A stretch of DNA of 64,000 bases from Drosophila miranda (lineage: Eukaryota > Arthropoda > Insecta > Diptera > Drosophilidae), in assembly GCF_003369915.1 (NCBI RefSeq), contig NC_046677.1:13950001-14014000 (forward strand), written 5' to 3'. The stretch's first letter is position 1; the number at the start of each line of letters is the position of its first letter. Below are positions 1 to 14,304 of this stretch, in pieces. The translations under genes and the position numbers were made by a program. The notes beneath the pieces were generated by a model. It saw nothing but the letters and a program-made list of their open reading frames with translations. It had not been told where the DNA came from and made no database searches.

Positions 1-1
1 C

Positions 2-727
2 GCCGGTCTGGATGTCGGCTATCTGGGACACGGTTCCATTGCCGGACATGGCTATGGCCATGGCTATGGACTGACTGGACACTCTGCTCCCGCCGCCATT
101 GCCGTGGGACACAGCGGCCCCGCCTACTCCATTGGACACAGCGGCCCCGCTGTTGCCGTCCACCACGCCCCCGCTCCTTATGTGATCAGCAAGCAGGCCG
201 ATGTGCACAAGACCATCACTATCACCAAGGGCATCCCAGTACCAGTGCACGTGGACCGCCCCTATCCTGTTGTGCACGAGAAGCGCGTGCCTGTCGAAGT
301 CAAGGTTCCGGTGCCTCAGCCCTACGAAGTGATCCGAAAGGTGCCAGTCACCGTCAAGGAGTACGTGAAGGTCCCTGTCCCGGTGCCCCAGCCCTACGAG
401 GTTATCCGCCACGAGAAATACCCTGTCCATGTGCCAGTCGATCGTCCAGTTCCCGTTGAGGTGCCAAGGCCGTACCCCGTTCCAGTGGCCAAGCCCTATC
501 CGGTGTACGTGGAGAAGGCCGTCAAGGTGGCCGTTCCCGTCCAGGTCGACCGCCCGTACCCAGTTTACGTGAAGGTGCCAGTCGTCTCCCACTCCGTGGT
601 GAAGCACGCCCCCACCGTTGCAGTCAGCAGCTATCCCGTGCACGGCTATCCCGTCAGCAGCTACCCAGCGAGCAGCTACGGCCACGACTCCTCCGTCTAC
701 GCCGACCACTCTGGCTACCACAAATAA
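2..727 (+). CDS. Vajk: Vajk-family cuticular protein, 5' truncated by window edge
   Basis: The frame is open from base 2 to the TAA at 725-727, giving the last 241 residues; the start codon and the short signal-peptide exon lie left of the window. The N-terminal part is Gly/His/Tyr-rich with repeated GHSGPA units. The middle third consists of valine-proline repeats ([27 protein letters not shown]). The C-terminus is Ser/Tyr-rich ([12 protein letters not shown]) and ends HSGYHK. This is the layout of the Vajk proteins, reported from the Drosophila Nimrod cluster as cuticular proteins. Two further plus-strand members follow in this window, so this is a dispersed tandem family. Which D. melanogaster Vajk it matches cannot be decided without alignment. 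A GTG at 104 is an internal valine and not the start. Confidence 0.85.
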   Translation, partial: AGLDVGYLGHGSIAGHGYGHGYGLTGHSAPAAIAVGHSGPAYSIGHSGPAVAVHHAPAPYVISKQADVHKTITITKGIPVPVHVDRPYPVVHEKRVPVEVKVPVPQPYEVIRKVPVTVKEYVKVPVPVPQPYEVIRHEKYPVHVPVDRPVPVEVPRPYPVPVAKPYPVYVEKAVKVAVPVQVDRPYPVYVKVPVVSHSVVKHAPTVAVSSYPVHGYPVSSYPASSYGHDSSVYADHSGYHK

Positions 728-1155
728 GCGGATTCAGGGCGACCGAGCGATCCATTGGAGCAAGCGGACCTTCAAGAAATGAGCGGAAGGAAATTTAGCC
801 ACATTTTCAATTAAATTCTACTCTCACACGGTCTCTGCTCCCACACCCACTCCAACTGTCTGCCCCCGCAAAACACAACAAAACAAACCCTAGGAAGATG
901 CACTTCCGCCCTGCCACTCTCTGTAGCTTTTAAGACGAACAAAAATGCCTTTTGTAAATTATTTCCAATCCAGCCATCCAATGGAAGCAGTTGTGTTGGA
1001 TGAGTGTCCCGTTTAGGGTAAACAGCAGCTAAATGTTCGTAAATTCCCATATTTATGGACATTTTAGCTGTCACGTTTATCAGTGAAAGGTTTCAACGCA
1101 CAATGAATTGAATAGACAGCAACTGAAATACACATGTGACAATCGTTTAAGGATA

Positions 1156-1161
1156 AATAAA
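1156..1161 (+). terminator. candidate polyadenylation signal of the first vajk gene
   Basis: An AATAAA hexamer lies about 430 bp after the stop codon in an AT-rich stretch. A second AATAAA occurs near 1283, so the site actually used is uncertain. Confidence 0.35.
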
Positions 1162-1169
1162 ATAAATCG

Positions 1170-4100
1170 TATAAAATACTATTTCATTGTTTTATCACTG
1201 GCAATTCGTGCCGATGGTTGGCTTTTGGAAATAATCCAGCATCTAAAATCCTATTTTCCAATATCTTGTATATATATTTTGTAAATAAAGAAAATATTGT
1301 TTTAAACGGATTGTTTTCTTGTGAATGAATTTAGACATATTTGGCACCGAAAGAACTAAAAGTTTGGATCGAGGAGAATTAATTTGGAGCCATGTATAGT
1401 TTCAGTTGGTTTGTGGACAGTTCAAAGTAGCATTGAGGAAACATATTGAAGAGGAAAATGGCAAAGCAATGGTGTATTGTTGGAGGCTTTATAAAGTGAA
1501 TTTAAAACCATATTCACGATGCTTTGCATAGTTAAGAAAGGTAGTAACAAGAAAGAACAGATGACATTATTCGTAAAATCATTCCATTGTTGGATTTCAA
1601 TATCCTTTAAAATAATACCATTTTGGGTAATTAATTTAGTACCTTTTGAATTGAATGAGTTCAGGGTGTTTAATGCCATACTCCATCATTGCACACATAA
1701 TACATATACTTAGTGTCCCTGTGATGCTCTTTGACATTTAACAATTGTAATCTGCTCACATTGCCAGTCACTTTGGATGACATGACCCAAATTAGCAACG
1801 GATTCGCATTCGATCGGAAGGAATCGCAAGTTGCTACCTCACTCAATAATCCATCACGGGTCAAAAATGTAAATGACACCAGAGATTACCTCTGATGTGC
1901 TCGCGTAGCTGGGACCAGAGACGCCGAGACACGTGCAAGGTCGCACAGAGAAGCCACTGCTGAAGATGACGATCCATTCACCAGTCGACGTCAGGGCACT
2001 GTCTCCGCTGAGTTCGTTTAAAAGTCGGTCGTAAATTTTAATAACATTTAGCCACATGCGTAGAACGGCCCCCTCGGTCATCGGAGGATCAAAAGTGAGA
2101 GAAGAGAAGACACTTGATATTTAATTTCGGTTTTCTGTTTTTTACGGCAAGTGAACGAACCAAGCTGGGTTTTTCCTCGTCAAATACCAAAATATCAACT
2201 TTCAAAAGGCCATCACAATGCAAAAAAGTTCTGAACATAATGTGTGTCTTGATGAATTGTATCAATTAAGTTTAGGGCTGTTTAGTATTTGTTTACCCCC
2301 GAAAAAGATTCTCGAACCGGTCCGCCTCTCCTACGTATTATCCAAACGAGGGCAATTAAAACCGTTTTTCTAAGCAAGCTAGCAGTATACTTGATGATAT
2401 GATATCAACAGATTTAATTTCGGGATCTGTCCATCTTCAGAAGGGGGTTTGGCCGCACTCGCATTTTATTTTTGTTTGCGACGAGGCCAAAGCCCTCACG
2501 GCGACTTTGAGGCCCGATCCCAAGGACGCTGCTCAGTCCAGACGGAACTAAAACAACTTTCTAATAAAAAGTCGCCCGTTCTTGTTAATTTGTGATTTAA
2601 TTTTCTTCGACTCCGATTCTCCGATTTGGACTCCAAAGAGAGCCGATACGTCTCCATCTCCGTCTCTGGGTAGAACCAGTTCCAGGCCAAAGAATTCACT
2701 TAGATCAGCATCAGCCTGAAGGTCGTCGGCTTTATAGACAGCATGTGCACACCTCTAACAGAGGGCGAGGGCGGAGACGGTGGCACAAAAGGTGGCACTG
2801 CACTTACACGTAAATATGTACATGCATTCGTAAATTCGTATCTTAAACCATAATTTGTTACAAATTGCCATTGAAATTGCACTGGCAACTGCTCTTGCTC
2901 TTGGTCTTGTCGGAGGGTGGTTCACCAGACTCAGTCGCACTCTCGTAGGTGTTATTCAAAAGCATACTCGTACACTCTCATTGCAAATATATTGTGTTTT
3001 ATTTTGTTCTTGACTTGGATTGTCTTTCGGGTTGTGCAACGGCGCGCAATTACAAAGCGGATCTCTTGATCGAACCTAATTGTCGTCGGGTCGCAGTCGT
3101 AGGGTCCAATTATATAAAATTAGTTCAAACAAGAATTTTCATGATCACCAAGATAGTAATTTAATGGTAACAAAATGCCTTTGCAATAGGAAATTGTTGC
3201 TTAAGAATATTAAAATTAAAAAAAAAGTCTCTATGTACACAGATAAAAATATAAAGTCAATAATGTAACAAAAGGGTAATTAAATATGTTTTACAGGGAT
3301 GATGCAATATTTCTAGAACTAATCATATTTTGTGAAGGATACTTCATTATTATTTAACAAAACAATAAATACAACAAATGAATTTTATGAATTTTGATTA
3401 TCTAAAATCGCAAATATGTAAAACAAATTATTACTAGTACAATGCTTTAATCTTTATTTATAGAAACTTCTAGAAACTTATACCCTGCAGATTTTGTGAA
3501 ATATATATTAGCATATCTTTATTTCGGCTTGCAATTAATAGTCAAAATGCATATTATTTCCTCTCATATTGTTCCCTCTCTCTTTTATCGTACCTCTTTT
3601 AAACGATAAACATGAATATTCATTGAGCACATCCTCATCATCGCGGAAACTCATATCTGTAGCACTGATAACCCATAAATCAGAGATATTGCAAACGCCC
3701 ATAGCCACAGCCTCCGCCCCCCGATCGATTTCGATCGCGCACATCTGGAGGAATCGCCCAGTAGCAGCATTTACGCAATGATGCCGTGGGGCAGGCATGA
3801 GCACCCAATCGATGGTTGGGGAAGGGTGGTGGGGGCGGGGGGCAAGGCAACAAATTTCTGCGACCAGCGCGGCTTGCCCAATTAAAACAATATTTCCCGC
3901 GGCGATGGGGGCGGAGCAAAGAGTTGGGCGAGGGGGACGTTCGCATATTTGCTGAAATTTAATTAATTGACCCAAAACGATGGTGACACAACGGCGGACG
4001 ACAAAAGATGGCAACGGAGCAAATGGAAAAGCTCAAAATGTATTTTCGCAATTCTTTCCGTCGCTGGTGGCTTGGCTGAGAAAAGCCACGAAAGACGTTC

Positions 4101-7100
4101 CACATGTTGCGAAATGTGAAACTCTGCTCTAATGAACGGCAATCCAGTCGGCGGTTTTTGAAGGTCATCGCCAGCCAAGTTGTCCATCGCCAAAATCCGA
4201 ACGAATGCGTCTGCATCGCCGCATAGTTGTCGTCCAATTGCGAAATTAATTTGGTTTAGTTTTGGCTGTTATTTTTTCGATTTTGCCAAAATGCCTGTCT
4301 GTTTGACAGCCAAAGTTAAAATCAGAAAAAGTTGCACCAGTTACTCGAACAGAAAACTGTAAGCTCAAAACCCAAAACCCAAAACCGAAGCTCCGATTGC
4401 AAACGTAATCGAAGTCGCAGTCGAAGTGGAAGTCGAAGTCGGAGCGGACCAAGTCAAGTGAAGCGAGCGTCTTTGGCAATCTGGAAACCCCAGGTACTGG
4501 GAGGCCCTCCCACCTGGCCTCTTCATGTGTGCCTTCTGTTTCGGCCTGCCCTGCATTTGGCCGGCTGTTTCATTTGGCCAGCAAACTGCAAATAAAATAC
4601 TCGTTATAGCCACAATGCATAGCCCCAATGCAATTGCAGTCATTGACGTGGTACATGATCCGATTTCAGCTAAATGCCAAGTCTATTGAACCCACGATGA
4701 TACTCGTATGTTGTGGCTTGAGACATATGTATGGATGAGCAAATCAGCATGGTTATGGATATCATAGTTGAACTGCCTTATCCATAGTTAGCCCCATGCT
4801 CAACTCAAATATTCTTCCTCATACTCCAGATCATATCTGAACATCAATTTATGTTTGACTCCGTTGACTTCTGGCTGTTGGTCTCCGCCCCATCTCGCGG
4901 CGCATTCAAATTGCAAACAATTAAGCCTACAAACGCTACCGCATCACAGTCAGTCGGATTATGCAATTGTTCAATGAATTATGGCTGGTATGGTTTGGTC
5001 TGATGTGGTCTGGTCTGGTTTGGTCTGATCCACGGGTGTGTTTCGCACGAAAGCGAAGCGAATCCTTTCACCTGCCTCCAAACGAAACAAAAGACTCAGG
5101 CAACGAACCCGAGTCCACAATGATTTCTCATTCCCTGGCAATTTCCGTATTGAAAGTGTTTCTCTGGGTTGTGGACACGGACACTCCTTCAAGTTCTTTA
5201 TCTATGCCGCGAACTATGTCAAATGAGCCAAGTGTAGGCACCGCCTTTAAGGGGCATTCAACAATCTAATAGTCCCCCAATTGAATAGGAAAACATCTCT
5301 CGCCAACAACCCCCCACCACCCCAAAAAAAAGGTTAAGCAGCGGCAGCAGACTCCCAAATCTGGCTTAACTTTCGGCCCACTGCTGGAGTCCAGTTACGA
5401 GTCCAGCTCCGACTGAAACAGGTCGAGCTCGAGGAGCCAAAGCTCTGAATAGTTGCATAAGTTTTGTTGTTGCTGCTGCTGCTGTTGCAGTTTGGGGCTT
5501 TGGAAGTCACTCAGTTAGTGTGTCACTGTGGCATTTGCAACAAGCAGTTAGTGGCTTGGATTTGGATTTGGCTTTGGATTGCTTCGGTTTTCTGCCACAT
5601 CTCCATCTCCAGCCCCCACTCATTGTCTTCTGCGCGGCGCTGTTGATATTAGTAATTTTGTATTTCACATGGTCGTGGCATGATATGTTGTGGCAGCCAA
5701 TCTTTTGCCTAATTTTTCATTGATGTTCGTGGGCGTACTTTACCGCGTGGTAAAGGCAAATCATTTGTCTAGTTTTCCATTGAACTGTGACGGCATGGAA
5801 GCCAGGCCCTAAATGTCAATCGAGCAGTCGAGTCTGTCAGTTAGACCGATTTAGATAGGTCTTCCTAACATCAAATATTGAGAAGTTAGCCACAAATGAT
5901 ATATATTTTTGTATTTAACTCTTTATTTACCAAGTGTCGACGTCCTTCGACTCCCCTCCAGCCAGATATATCTACGGATCAGTTCTGCTATTTCCCCTTT
6001 TCTAGTGACACATCCATTGTTATAAAACACACACTAGAAAAGGTTTTCTTTGTATCGGGGTTTCGCCTGGGAATTGGCCTGCTCTGCTTGCCACATTAAA
6101 ACATAAATTTACATCACATCTCGGGGTGTTACACACCATCTCGAGACTCACACTCGAGACTTACTCAAGAAATCTAAGACGAGAAAAACGAAAAGCCAAC
6201 GACATAATTCCCAGGCCGGCAAGTTTTTGTTTTCTCCGTTTCTGTTTTACTAGTAGTTCTGTTTTTCTGTTTTTGTGATCTTATTGTTTGCTAAGTTTTT
6301 TTGCACTAATTGCTGCGGAGGTTTCGTACGGGCAAACAATGGCTGGAGTTCAAAATGATTTATTTATTTATTTTTATTGCCAAACACGCGCTCGGCGCAA
6401 ACATGAAAACGAAAAAATGCCAGTGAAGTACGAGATATAAATGACAATGTTAAAAGCCAATTGTTATTTATTTCAGAAGAATTCTCGACTGTACTGATGG
6501 GAATTAAAGAGCTAAGCTGTGCCTGCTCAATTACAAGTCACTCGTATATCCAAGTAAGGTAGCCCCAATACTTTTAAAAGGATCAACAAACATATCTTGT
6601 TTAATTCCTCGAATTACCAATAATTAAACTCCTTCCGATAAAGCCCGAGAAGAAATGCTTTGCTGCTTCTGAAGTGTCCAAAAAGATTGAGATCCACTCA
6701 CGATCCACCTCAATTAATGTCTTTATTTGCGTTTATTTCAGATCTTTGGCCAGCCTAATTCGCTTCTCAATGCACGGTGGCTTGTAGGTCTTGGTGTGGG
6801 CGGATAGGAGGGCGTGACAGCCAGTTCTTTGCTAGATTTATCCGCCAGCTTTCGGCCTGCCTCTCAGGTTCTGTCAGAGGCCTGAGTCTGGTTCCGCGTG
6901 CATTTCGTGTTTGGCTCTGATCGAAGGTGGTGCTGCGGTATTGTCTTGGTCTGGTAATTCAAGGTCCAAAGCGGGGCCGGGCCCCTAACCGCATTGGTTC
7001 AATTACATGGAAAATGTCAAATCGAGAGAATCATTTTAGCTATTTTCGTTTCCAGTCCATTGTTCGCGCCTCTAATTCAGAAACAAATTTCTGTATATTT

Positions 7101-10100
7101 CCCAAATATATTACGGTCCGAAATTATATAGCCAACAAGCGTTACGAGAGGTCATCATTTTTGTTGGTTTAGGAGGGTGTTGAGGTCACAGCCACAAATT
7201 AGGCAAAACAGTAGCGAAAATAGTGGCGTGTCCATCAGCACCAGCCTGCAAATCAAAAATGTGTGTCTCTTTTTGACCTTTTTGCGGACAATTACCATCA
7301 GAAAAAGAGAGGCACAAAAATTGCCCCATGTAAACAGCTTTTTTCTAGACAATTTTCTTTGCTAACCAAACGTGCAACCGAACAAAAAACAGAAACCAAA
7401 TTAAATGTCGAAGGTTTTGCACGATTGTCTTCGACCCGCAGTGCGCAGTCCGCAGTCCGTACAAGTCTGTGTTTTTCTGGCCATTTCAATTGACAAATGT
7501 TACTTGTCTGCACCAGACGCCAGCCCCAGACCAGACCAGACCAGACCCCGCTCGAACCTAGCTCGAACCCAGCACAACCTCGAGACCACAATCACAATCC
7601 GAAAGACTTCAGCTCCAGCACGAAATCGGTGATTTCGTTGATGGCCCGGCAGAAGAAAATCTTTTGCCACTTCGCATTCCGATTTCAATTCCGAAAATTT
7701 GGGTCAAATTGTGTCGCTCGAGCGTCTCGTTAATTATGATAAATTTCGGTGAATTTAGGCCCGGACTGACCTTGGCAGATGTAGCAGCATGAAGTACAAG
7801 CAATACAAGTACTAGCCGAAAACTCAATTAACTGCTGCATTTACTTTTAGTAACGTTAGCTCTGGCCTTACCTTCGCCGCTTCCTTTCGGGGCTCGTGAT
7901 TATGATAGATTATCAAACATAATGTTTGCAGATGAATGATTAGATCTTAGGTGTAGAAAAAAGGGTGATAATGTTCCTTGATTTGATATCTTTCGAGTAG
8001 AGTTAATAGATAAAATTGCCTTGCTGTGTGTGTACTCAGAAATTTCAGTGAGTAGAGTCAAATCAGTCTACAGAACTCAGCAGACATTCTCCGTTTATGC
8101 AATCCACTTAGCACCAATCAAGTTATCAATCTGAGAGACTCCGCTCTGGACAATTTAGGAATCAACTCACATGCCATTAGGCCGCAATTAGTTGGCTTCC
8201 ACACAAAAAGCTGTTCCACAGTTTCGATGAATGAAAACCAAAGAAAACTTAATCACCTTTCGAGCATATTTGCACGGATTAGACGGCGAAACATGTTCGG
8301 CATTCGATTGACAAATGCGAGGCATCTCAAATCTGGAGCAGCCGTGAGCGACTGTGCGGGACTACAGATATCTTATGCGATTGTGTATATTAGATTATAC
8401 ATTAAACCCGCAGAGGTGCAAAAAGTTTCCAATTCAAATGCCAAATGACAAATGTTAGGCAGCGATCGATAAATCGATCGCTTGCCCTATAACATATGGC
8501 CGGACTCGCAGCTCGATTCGTTAATTACCATCAATATATAATACTTTAATCTGCTTCGCAAAAAGATATTTCAACAAATACGTTTATTTTTGGGTTGATT
8601 GTTTCGACTGCCGAAGGAAGAATAAAGCTTATGGAAAGACGCTAAGACAAATGTGAATATCTTTATTTTTATTTATGGATTTTTTTTGTACTTCACTCTG
8701 CTTTACTCCCCTAATTTATGGCCTGCTAACACGAAAGGTGTTTGGTTTGCTGTGCTGTCCCAGATTTAAATCATTTGAATTTTTAATGGAAGGGGTTTTT
8801 CAAACAATTCACCGGAGCACAAAGAACCACTGAAAGTGGACTTACTAAGACTTACCATTCCCACAACAATTTTTGTTTAGAATAAAAATTTATTTTAGAG
8901 AAAAAATCCCCTGCGATCATTAACTTTGGGCGTGTATCAAGAAAATCAAAGATTAAAAAACATTAAAACCTGGAAGACTAGTTTCAGAAATCAATAGAAG
9001 TCAATACACTGCCATAAAAAGAGTCCTACAATTAATGAGATTCTTCTACTAGACAGAACAAATGTACGTTTATATGTGTGTGGAGTAATAAACAGATGTA
9101 GTTTCGATGTCCTTTTGGGCAAACATGGAGTATATGTTACAACAAGTTTAAGAGGATCTCTTAACTCTGAAAAGCTAATAAATGCAGCTACTATCCATTA
9201 GAATTTTAACGTAACTTTGAAACGTTAATTAATGAACGAAATACAATTTGAAAAAAAATCGCACATATGTATGTACAACATCAATTCTAAAGAAGGTAAA
9301 TAGTTTAAGAAAAATACTGCAACATTTTCATACTTGGAAGCCCATTTAATTATTTAGATCCATTATAATTTGATTTGGGTCAGCTTAGCTTAAAAAATAA
9401 ATAAAAATTCATTTACAACTGTACACATAAATGTTTTCCTGTTCACTCTAAGCCTTTCACAACCCTTTCAAGATTAGGATACTCTTCGCAAGAGTATTTA
9501 TTTTACATTCATTTTGGAATTAAGTTGGCTTTTGTTTCAGCTTGAGAACGAGTCCAGCTTTGACGTCACACGAGTTTTAATTAAATAAATTAAGCAGGCG
9601 ATCGGCCAGTGAACGCAAAATGTCAAATACCAGATTATCTAATGGAAGATGCCCCACCTCCCTTGTTGAGCGACTCTAATATTACTTGTATCTTATGCTA
9701 ATAGCTGTCAGATGTATCTGCATATTCGCGACTGTTGATGAGACGGCAACGTTTCTATTTTGATATTGAATATAATAACATATTTTCATAATTGGTTTGT
9801 CAAGATGGAAGAGTTCGCAGTTCCTGCGACGACCACAAATGGTCTACTTTCTAATTTATTTTCAAAAGAACATCGTATCCATCTCATAGTGGAACTTTTT
9901 CAAATTTGACTCGACCCGGCGTTTTATAGACTCCAAATCATTTAAAGCGCCTCACACTTTCAAACATTTTGCATTGGTTACTAGCTAAAGAAAACCATTA
10001 AATCATTAAACACATTAGCAAACATATTAAAAAATTACACAATAAAAAACTCTTTATTTTGAAACATTTTTTTAATGGTGAACTGTAAAATACTTTTTCA

Positions 10101-11900
10101 GTAACATTGAAATTTTAAACCATATTGAAAGACAGTCGACCAAACCAAAACCCTCCTCAAACGTTTTAGATACCGGGTATTCAAGTAGAAAACATCTCCG
10201 CTAGTTTGGATCTTCGATCCATCTCTGTCCATTTATTCCAATGTTGGCGAGTCAACAACAAAATGAAAGTGATCTAGAAAAACCATAAAAGAAGGCAAAC
10301 AAAGAAACCCGACTGAACAAAACAGATAAAGGCCCGATGCATAAACTTGAACTTGAGCTCGGGCTGGGGCTGGGGCTGGGGCTGAGCTCTTTCGATTGTT
10401 GATTTCGTTTTTGGTCTGCATAATTTATATGGAAGCTCGCACGTCATCCGCACGATTGCAGTGCGGTGGTTCTGCTGCTACTGGGGATGTGCTCATGACA
10501 GGGCACAGCACAGCCCCACCATCGCCAAGGCGATGGCTAACCACAAAAGAAGCGCCACCAAGGGAAGGCCTACCACCCGCCGGTCCCCTCGCCACCTCCC
10601 ACGAATGTGGTTCAACTTTGAGTCAGAGCCCGCGCCACCGATTGTGATGTTGATGTAGATGTTGATATTGATGATGGACGACCTTAGCCTTCAACTGCAC
10701 ATTACAAAGCCCAATACGCCAGATGCCATTATGTTCGGACATTATATCAGCAATTAATTTAATGCACATAAATCTAGCGCTATTTTTGTTGGTTGCTCGG
10801 AGTGTTCTCCTTTATGATCGCTGTGGTCTAGTCATTGTTCACACGTTCCATTTACATGGCCATTGGCGAGTATTTCCTAGGCAGCATTAAAATGTCAAAT
10901 TACCAACACACACAGACAGAATCCGCCACAGACAAGACCCATTCAATCAATGCACCCATATCAAGGTTCGGGCTGAGTTTTGCCAAAAAATTTAAAACAA
11001 AACAAAAAAAAAAAAAAACACTGAGCAAAACACAAGTCAGAGATCAAAAGTTCAGTCACGAAGCCCCCAGAAACGAACCCCACAGAACCAAGCCTGGCAG
11101 ACTCCGCGGCGCATGTTTTCCAGCGGAACATTTACATCGAATGTGCAACTGCAGTAGCAACAGCAACTGTAACTGCAACAACACTCCAAAGTTGTGGAAA
11201 GTCGATGTGTGGCTAATGTGAATTTGACTTATGGCTATGGAGCATATTTTTCTGTGCCTAATTTCATGATGTGATGGAAGTGTTACCGGTTGAATATGAA
11301 TCAGCAATGCCAGAACATAATTTACGGCTGGTAACGCCTTCTCTGAATCAAGCATTTCAGGGGACATGATTTCCAAATCTTAGCCCGGTGCAACAATAAA
11401 GTGAAAAATGGTTAAATCTTATAGCAATTAATTATATTTTTCTATTTACTATTAGTATAATAATATGTACAACAATTGGGCTGTTAATTTATAATTTACT
11501 TTAGTTATTTATCAACTTTTAGTGAAATATTTTAAGGTCGTTTCTTCAATTATTATCGACTTGTGGCCTAGGTACTCGCGCCCTAACAACTGCCAGTGGA
11601 AGAAGTCAGCTCGACTCTAGTACGCTCACACGGATTCTCACAGATACGCACTCACACAGGCGCATGGTCACACGAACGACACGTACAGTATACGTGAGAG
11701 GCACCCCCAGAAGAGCTTTTCGTGGAATCGTTTCCTTCGGGCCATGGCTCACACAGACGGAAAACGAGCGAATGAGAGAAAGGCAGAGAGCAAAGCAAAG
11801 GAGCTTTTGGTCGGGCTGCTGCGCAAACGCCTGCAAGACTCGATCTTGGCTCGCGGCGACTGCGCAGCCACCGCAGAAGACAGACCCGCAGTAGCATCGG
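1170..11900. other. long intergenic or intronic stretch without a recognised gene
   Basis: About 10.7 kb with no open frame that has coding character in either strand. It contains AT-rich runs and small simple repeats, for example GGGCTG-type repeats at 10357-10386 and an A-run near 11005-11020. It probably forms part of a very long Ance-3 intron on the minus strand and may carry regulatory DNA for the flanking cuticle genes. I see no tRNA, transposon or conserved domain in it. Confidence 0.5.
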
Positions 11901-11904
11901 CCAT

Positions 11905-11910
11905 ATAAAA
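11905..11910 (+). promoter_or_regulatory. TATA box of the second vajk gene
   Basis: TATAAA lies 33 bp upstream of an initiator-like TCAGT whose A is at 11938. The inferred 5' UTR then runs 11938-12014 to the ATG. Both the spacing and the position before the signal-peptide exon fit a TATA-Inr core promoter. Confidence 0.75.
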
Positions 11911-12014
11911 GCTCGCGACGTCTGTGCGATATTATTCAGTCTACTGTTGCGGGTTGGTGGAGACATACGAGCCCCTCTTGATCCAAAGTTGTTTAGTGCA
12001 AAACCCAGTGCAAA

Positions 12015-13851
12015 ATGAAATCCATGGTATGTTCGGTCCCAGCTATTGAGTGTTCTGTTCCAAAGTGTTTCCAAATTAAAACAAAAGCAACCGAAATCGC
12101 GCTTGGAGAACTCGATCTTGGTTAAAGTGGCTTTTAAATAACATTATTTACGGCATAGCCCAGTCCGTTCGGTGTGGTAATTCGAGTGCATTTGAAATAA
12201 TTCAGACAAGTAAACTCGTTTGAGGTTAATTATTGAAACCGCTTCTTGAAAGGAGACAGGAGATAAAGCGAATGTCGATACTTTTAATAATTCTTTAAAA
12301 TTAAAAAACAGTTGTTGGTCGAACACACATTTAATAGAATTATTGAAACTTACATTCAATTCATTGTCGTTAAGTGGTGTTAGATTGCAAACATTTTTTG
12401 TTAAATTGTAAAGTACATATTTCACGTATTGTAAGAATGCTAATATAAAAAAGTAAATTTTCCAACAAACATCATTGCTAAGTTCTACAAATATTTGTGA
12501 AATATTCAGGACCCAACAAGCAATTGATATTTTAAAACCAAACCAAACTGTTGGAAAAACCTTAAGCTTTAACACGCTCAAGGCTGTTCCCACCTGGAAG
12601 ACCAACAACCTATACTTTAGCCATTCCCTTTGTAAATGCCTATTGCACTGACACGAATTGCGAATCTGATTATTTAGTCGCCACGCCAAGAGTATATCCA
12701 AATATTCCAATCACCCACAACATTGCTCCAATTTCGAGCCCCATTACGTATACGCCGCATTGCCAATATGTTTGGCCGCAAATTCACTTGCGCGCCTAAC
12801 CTGGGGCACCATTGAACTTGGCTGGTTGCCCAGTAAGCTTTCCAGCCATTGCGTAACCGTCATATTCCAAATTATGGGCTGACAGGCGGAAGCGGGTGCA
12901 GTCGCTGTTTGCATAACCAAACCCATTTGGCCAGCCCGATTGCGGTCAACGCGTTTGACTTTAATTTATTTGTTCGCTTTCCTTTGTCCATTGCAGCTCA
13001 TTTTCGGCCTTGTGGCCATGTGCGTGCTGGTGGCCAGCGCCAGCGAGGAGGCGCCCAAGAAGGCCGCCGAACCCGCCGAGCCGGCAGAGAAGAAGCAGGA
13101 GAAGCGGGGCATTGGCCACGGCCTGGGCTACGGCTACGGACCCTCGGCGGGCGGTGCCGTTCTTGGATCGGGTATTGGTATCGGAGGCGGACCCATCGGC
13201 CAAGCTGTCGCTGAGTTGCCCACCCAGGTGCACACCAACACTGTGATCAGGACCGTGCAGGTTCCTTACCAGGTGGAGCGTCACGTGCCCTATCCCGTGG
13301 AGAAGACCGTCACCTATCCTGTCAAGGTTCCCGTGCCTCAGCCCTACCCAGTCGAGAGGATCGTCCATGTGCCAGTGAAGGAGATCGTCAAAGTGCCAGT
13401 CGAGGTGCCCCAACCCTACCCAGTGGAGAAGGTCGTCAGGGTTCCTGTCAAGATCGCCGTCGATCGTCCTTACACCGTCCACGTTGACAAGCCCTACCCC
13501 GTTCCTGTCGAGAAGCCCGTGCCCTACACCGTCGAGAAGCGCGTCATCCATAAGGTCCCAGTCCATGTGGACCGACCAGTGCCCTACAAGGTGGCCGTCC
13601 CAGTGCCAGTCCATGTTGAGAGCCATGTGAAGCCCGCCGTTGCCGTCACCCACACCGTCGCCGCTGCCGCTCCAGCCTACATTAGCCACGGCTATTCCGG
13701 CTATTCCGGCTACTCCGGCCACGGAATCTCTGGCCACGGAATCTCCGGCCACGGAATCTCTGGTCACGGCATCGCCTCGTACGGCGTGTCCGGACACGGA
13801 ATCTCCTCCTACGGCGCCTCCGGCCACGGCGGCTACCTCCACAAAAAGTAG
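12015..13851 (+). CDS. Vajk: Vajk-family cuticular protein, two coding exons, 288 aa
   Basis: The coding exons are 12015-12026 and 12997-13851. Exon 1 holds only four codons (M-K-S-M) before GTATGT; exon 2 follows a TTGCAG acceptor in phase 0. Together they give a signal peptide (LIFGLVAMCVLVASA), an acidic/Lys-rich propeptide-like stretch ending EKR before G, and a Gly-rich segment. Residues of about 80-215 form VPV/PYPVEK repeats, and the tail contains repeated SGHGI units (about 13690-13830). The protein is predicted to be secreted and part of the cuticle matrix, by family membership. The TATA promoter at 11905 and poly(A) signal at 14294 frame the gene. A long minus-strand open frame over exon 2 is a composition shadow of the repeats. 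Which Vajk paralogue this is was not resolved. Confidence 0.9.
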
Positions 13852-14293
13852 ATCCAATTGCAACACTTACGAGGGCCACTGGAGAATCGAAGTCGGGTAA
13901 AGGCGAGCGCATCAGCAAGTCGACATTATCAAAATGAAAAATAGGCCAACAACCTGGACCCTGCCACCCAATCTGCCACCCTCTCCCCCGCCAAGCAACC
14001 CTCAACGTACGACTTAAAATTTAGTTTTAGTTTGTGATAACAGCCGAAATTCTTGGAGGATCTGGGCCAGGGGAAGAGCTTTGACAGGCGCCGTCGATGG
14101 GTTAATCCAACCTAGAAAGCTTGCCCCGCCCATCCGGGTCGCTCTGCCAATGCCTGTCTCCTCGCCTTCCCCTCCATGTGTACAGTTCTTTTGTAGACAG
14201 AGACGGAAAATCAAACAGCAGACGAGTTGCTCCTTCGACTTTTACATGAAAATTTCCTTTCTATGAAATGTTTGTACATATTTAAATAATGTA

Positions 14294-14299
14294 AATAAA
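14294..14299 (+). terminator. polyadenylation signal of the second vajk gene
   Basis: AATAAA lies about 440 bp after the stop codon in an A/T-rich context (TGTAAATAAAAAG). It is the first canonical hexamer downstream of the gene. Confidence 0.55.
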
Positions 14300-14304
14300 A
14301 AGAA

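Noticed and set aside
1854..2081. Minus-strand 75-codon frame, with a donor-like AG|GTAATC, and another frame reading RLWSQLREHIR that faintly recalls ACE helices
   Set aside because: No acceptor, no partner exons, stops in the ACE-like frame and no coherent alignment. It cannot be the missing Ance-3 C-terminus, because that helix belongs to an exon already found.
12961..13866. 301-codon minus-strand open frame opposite the second vajk gene
   Set aside because: It is the antisense shadow of valine-proline repeats. The sense strand has signal peptide, promoter and splice sites.
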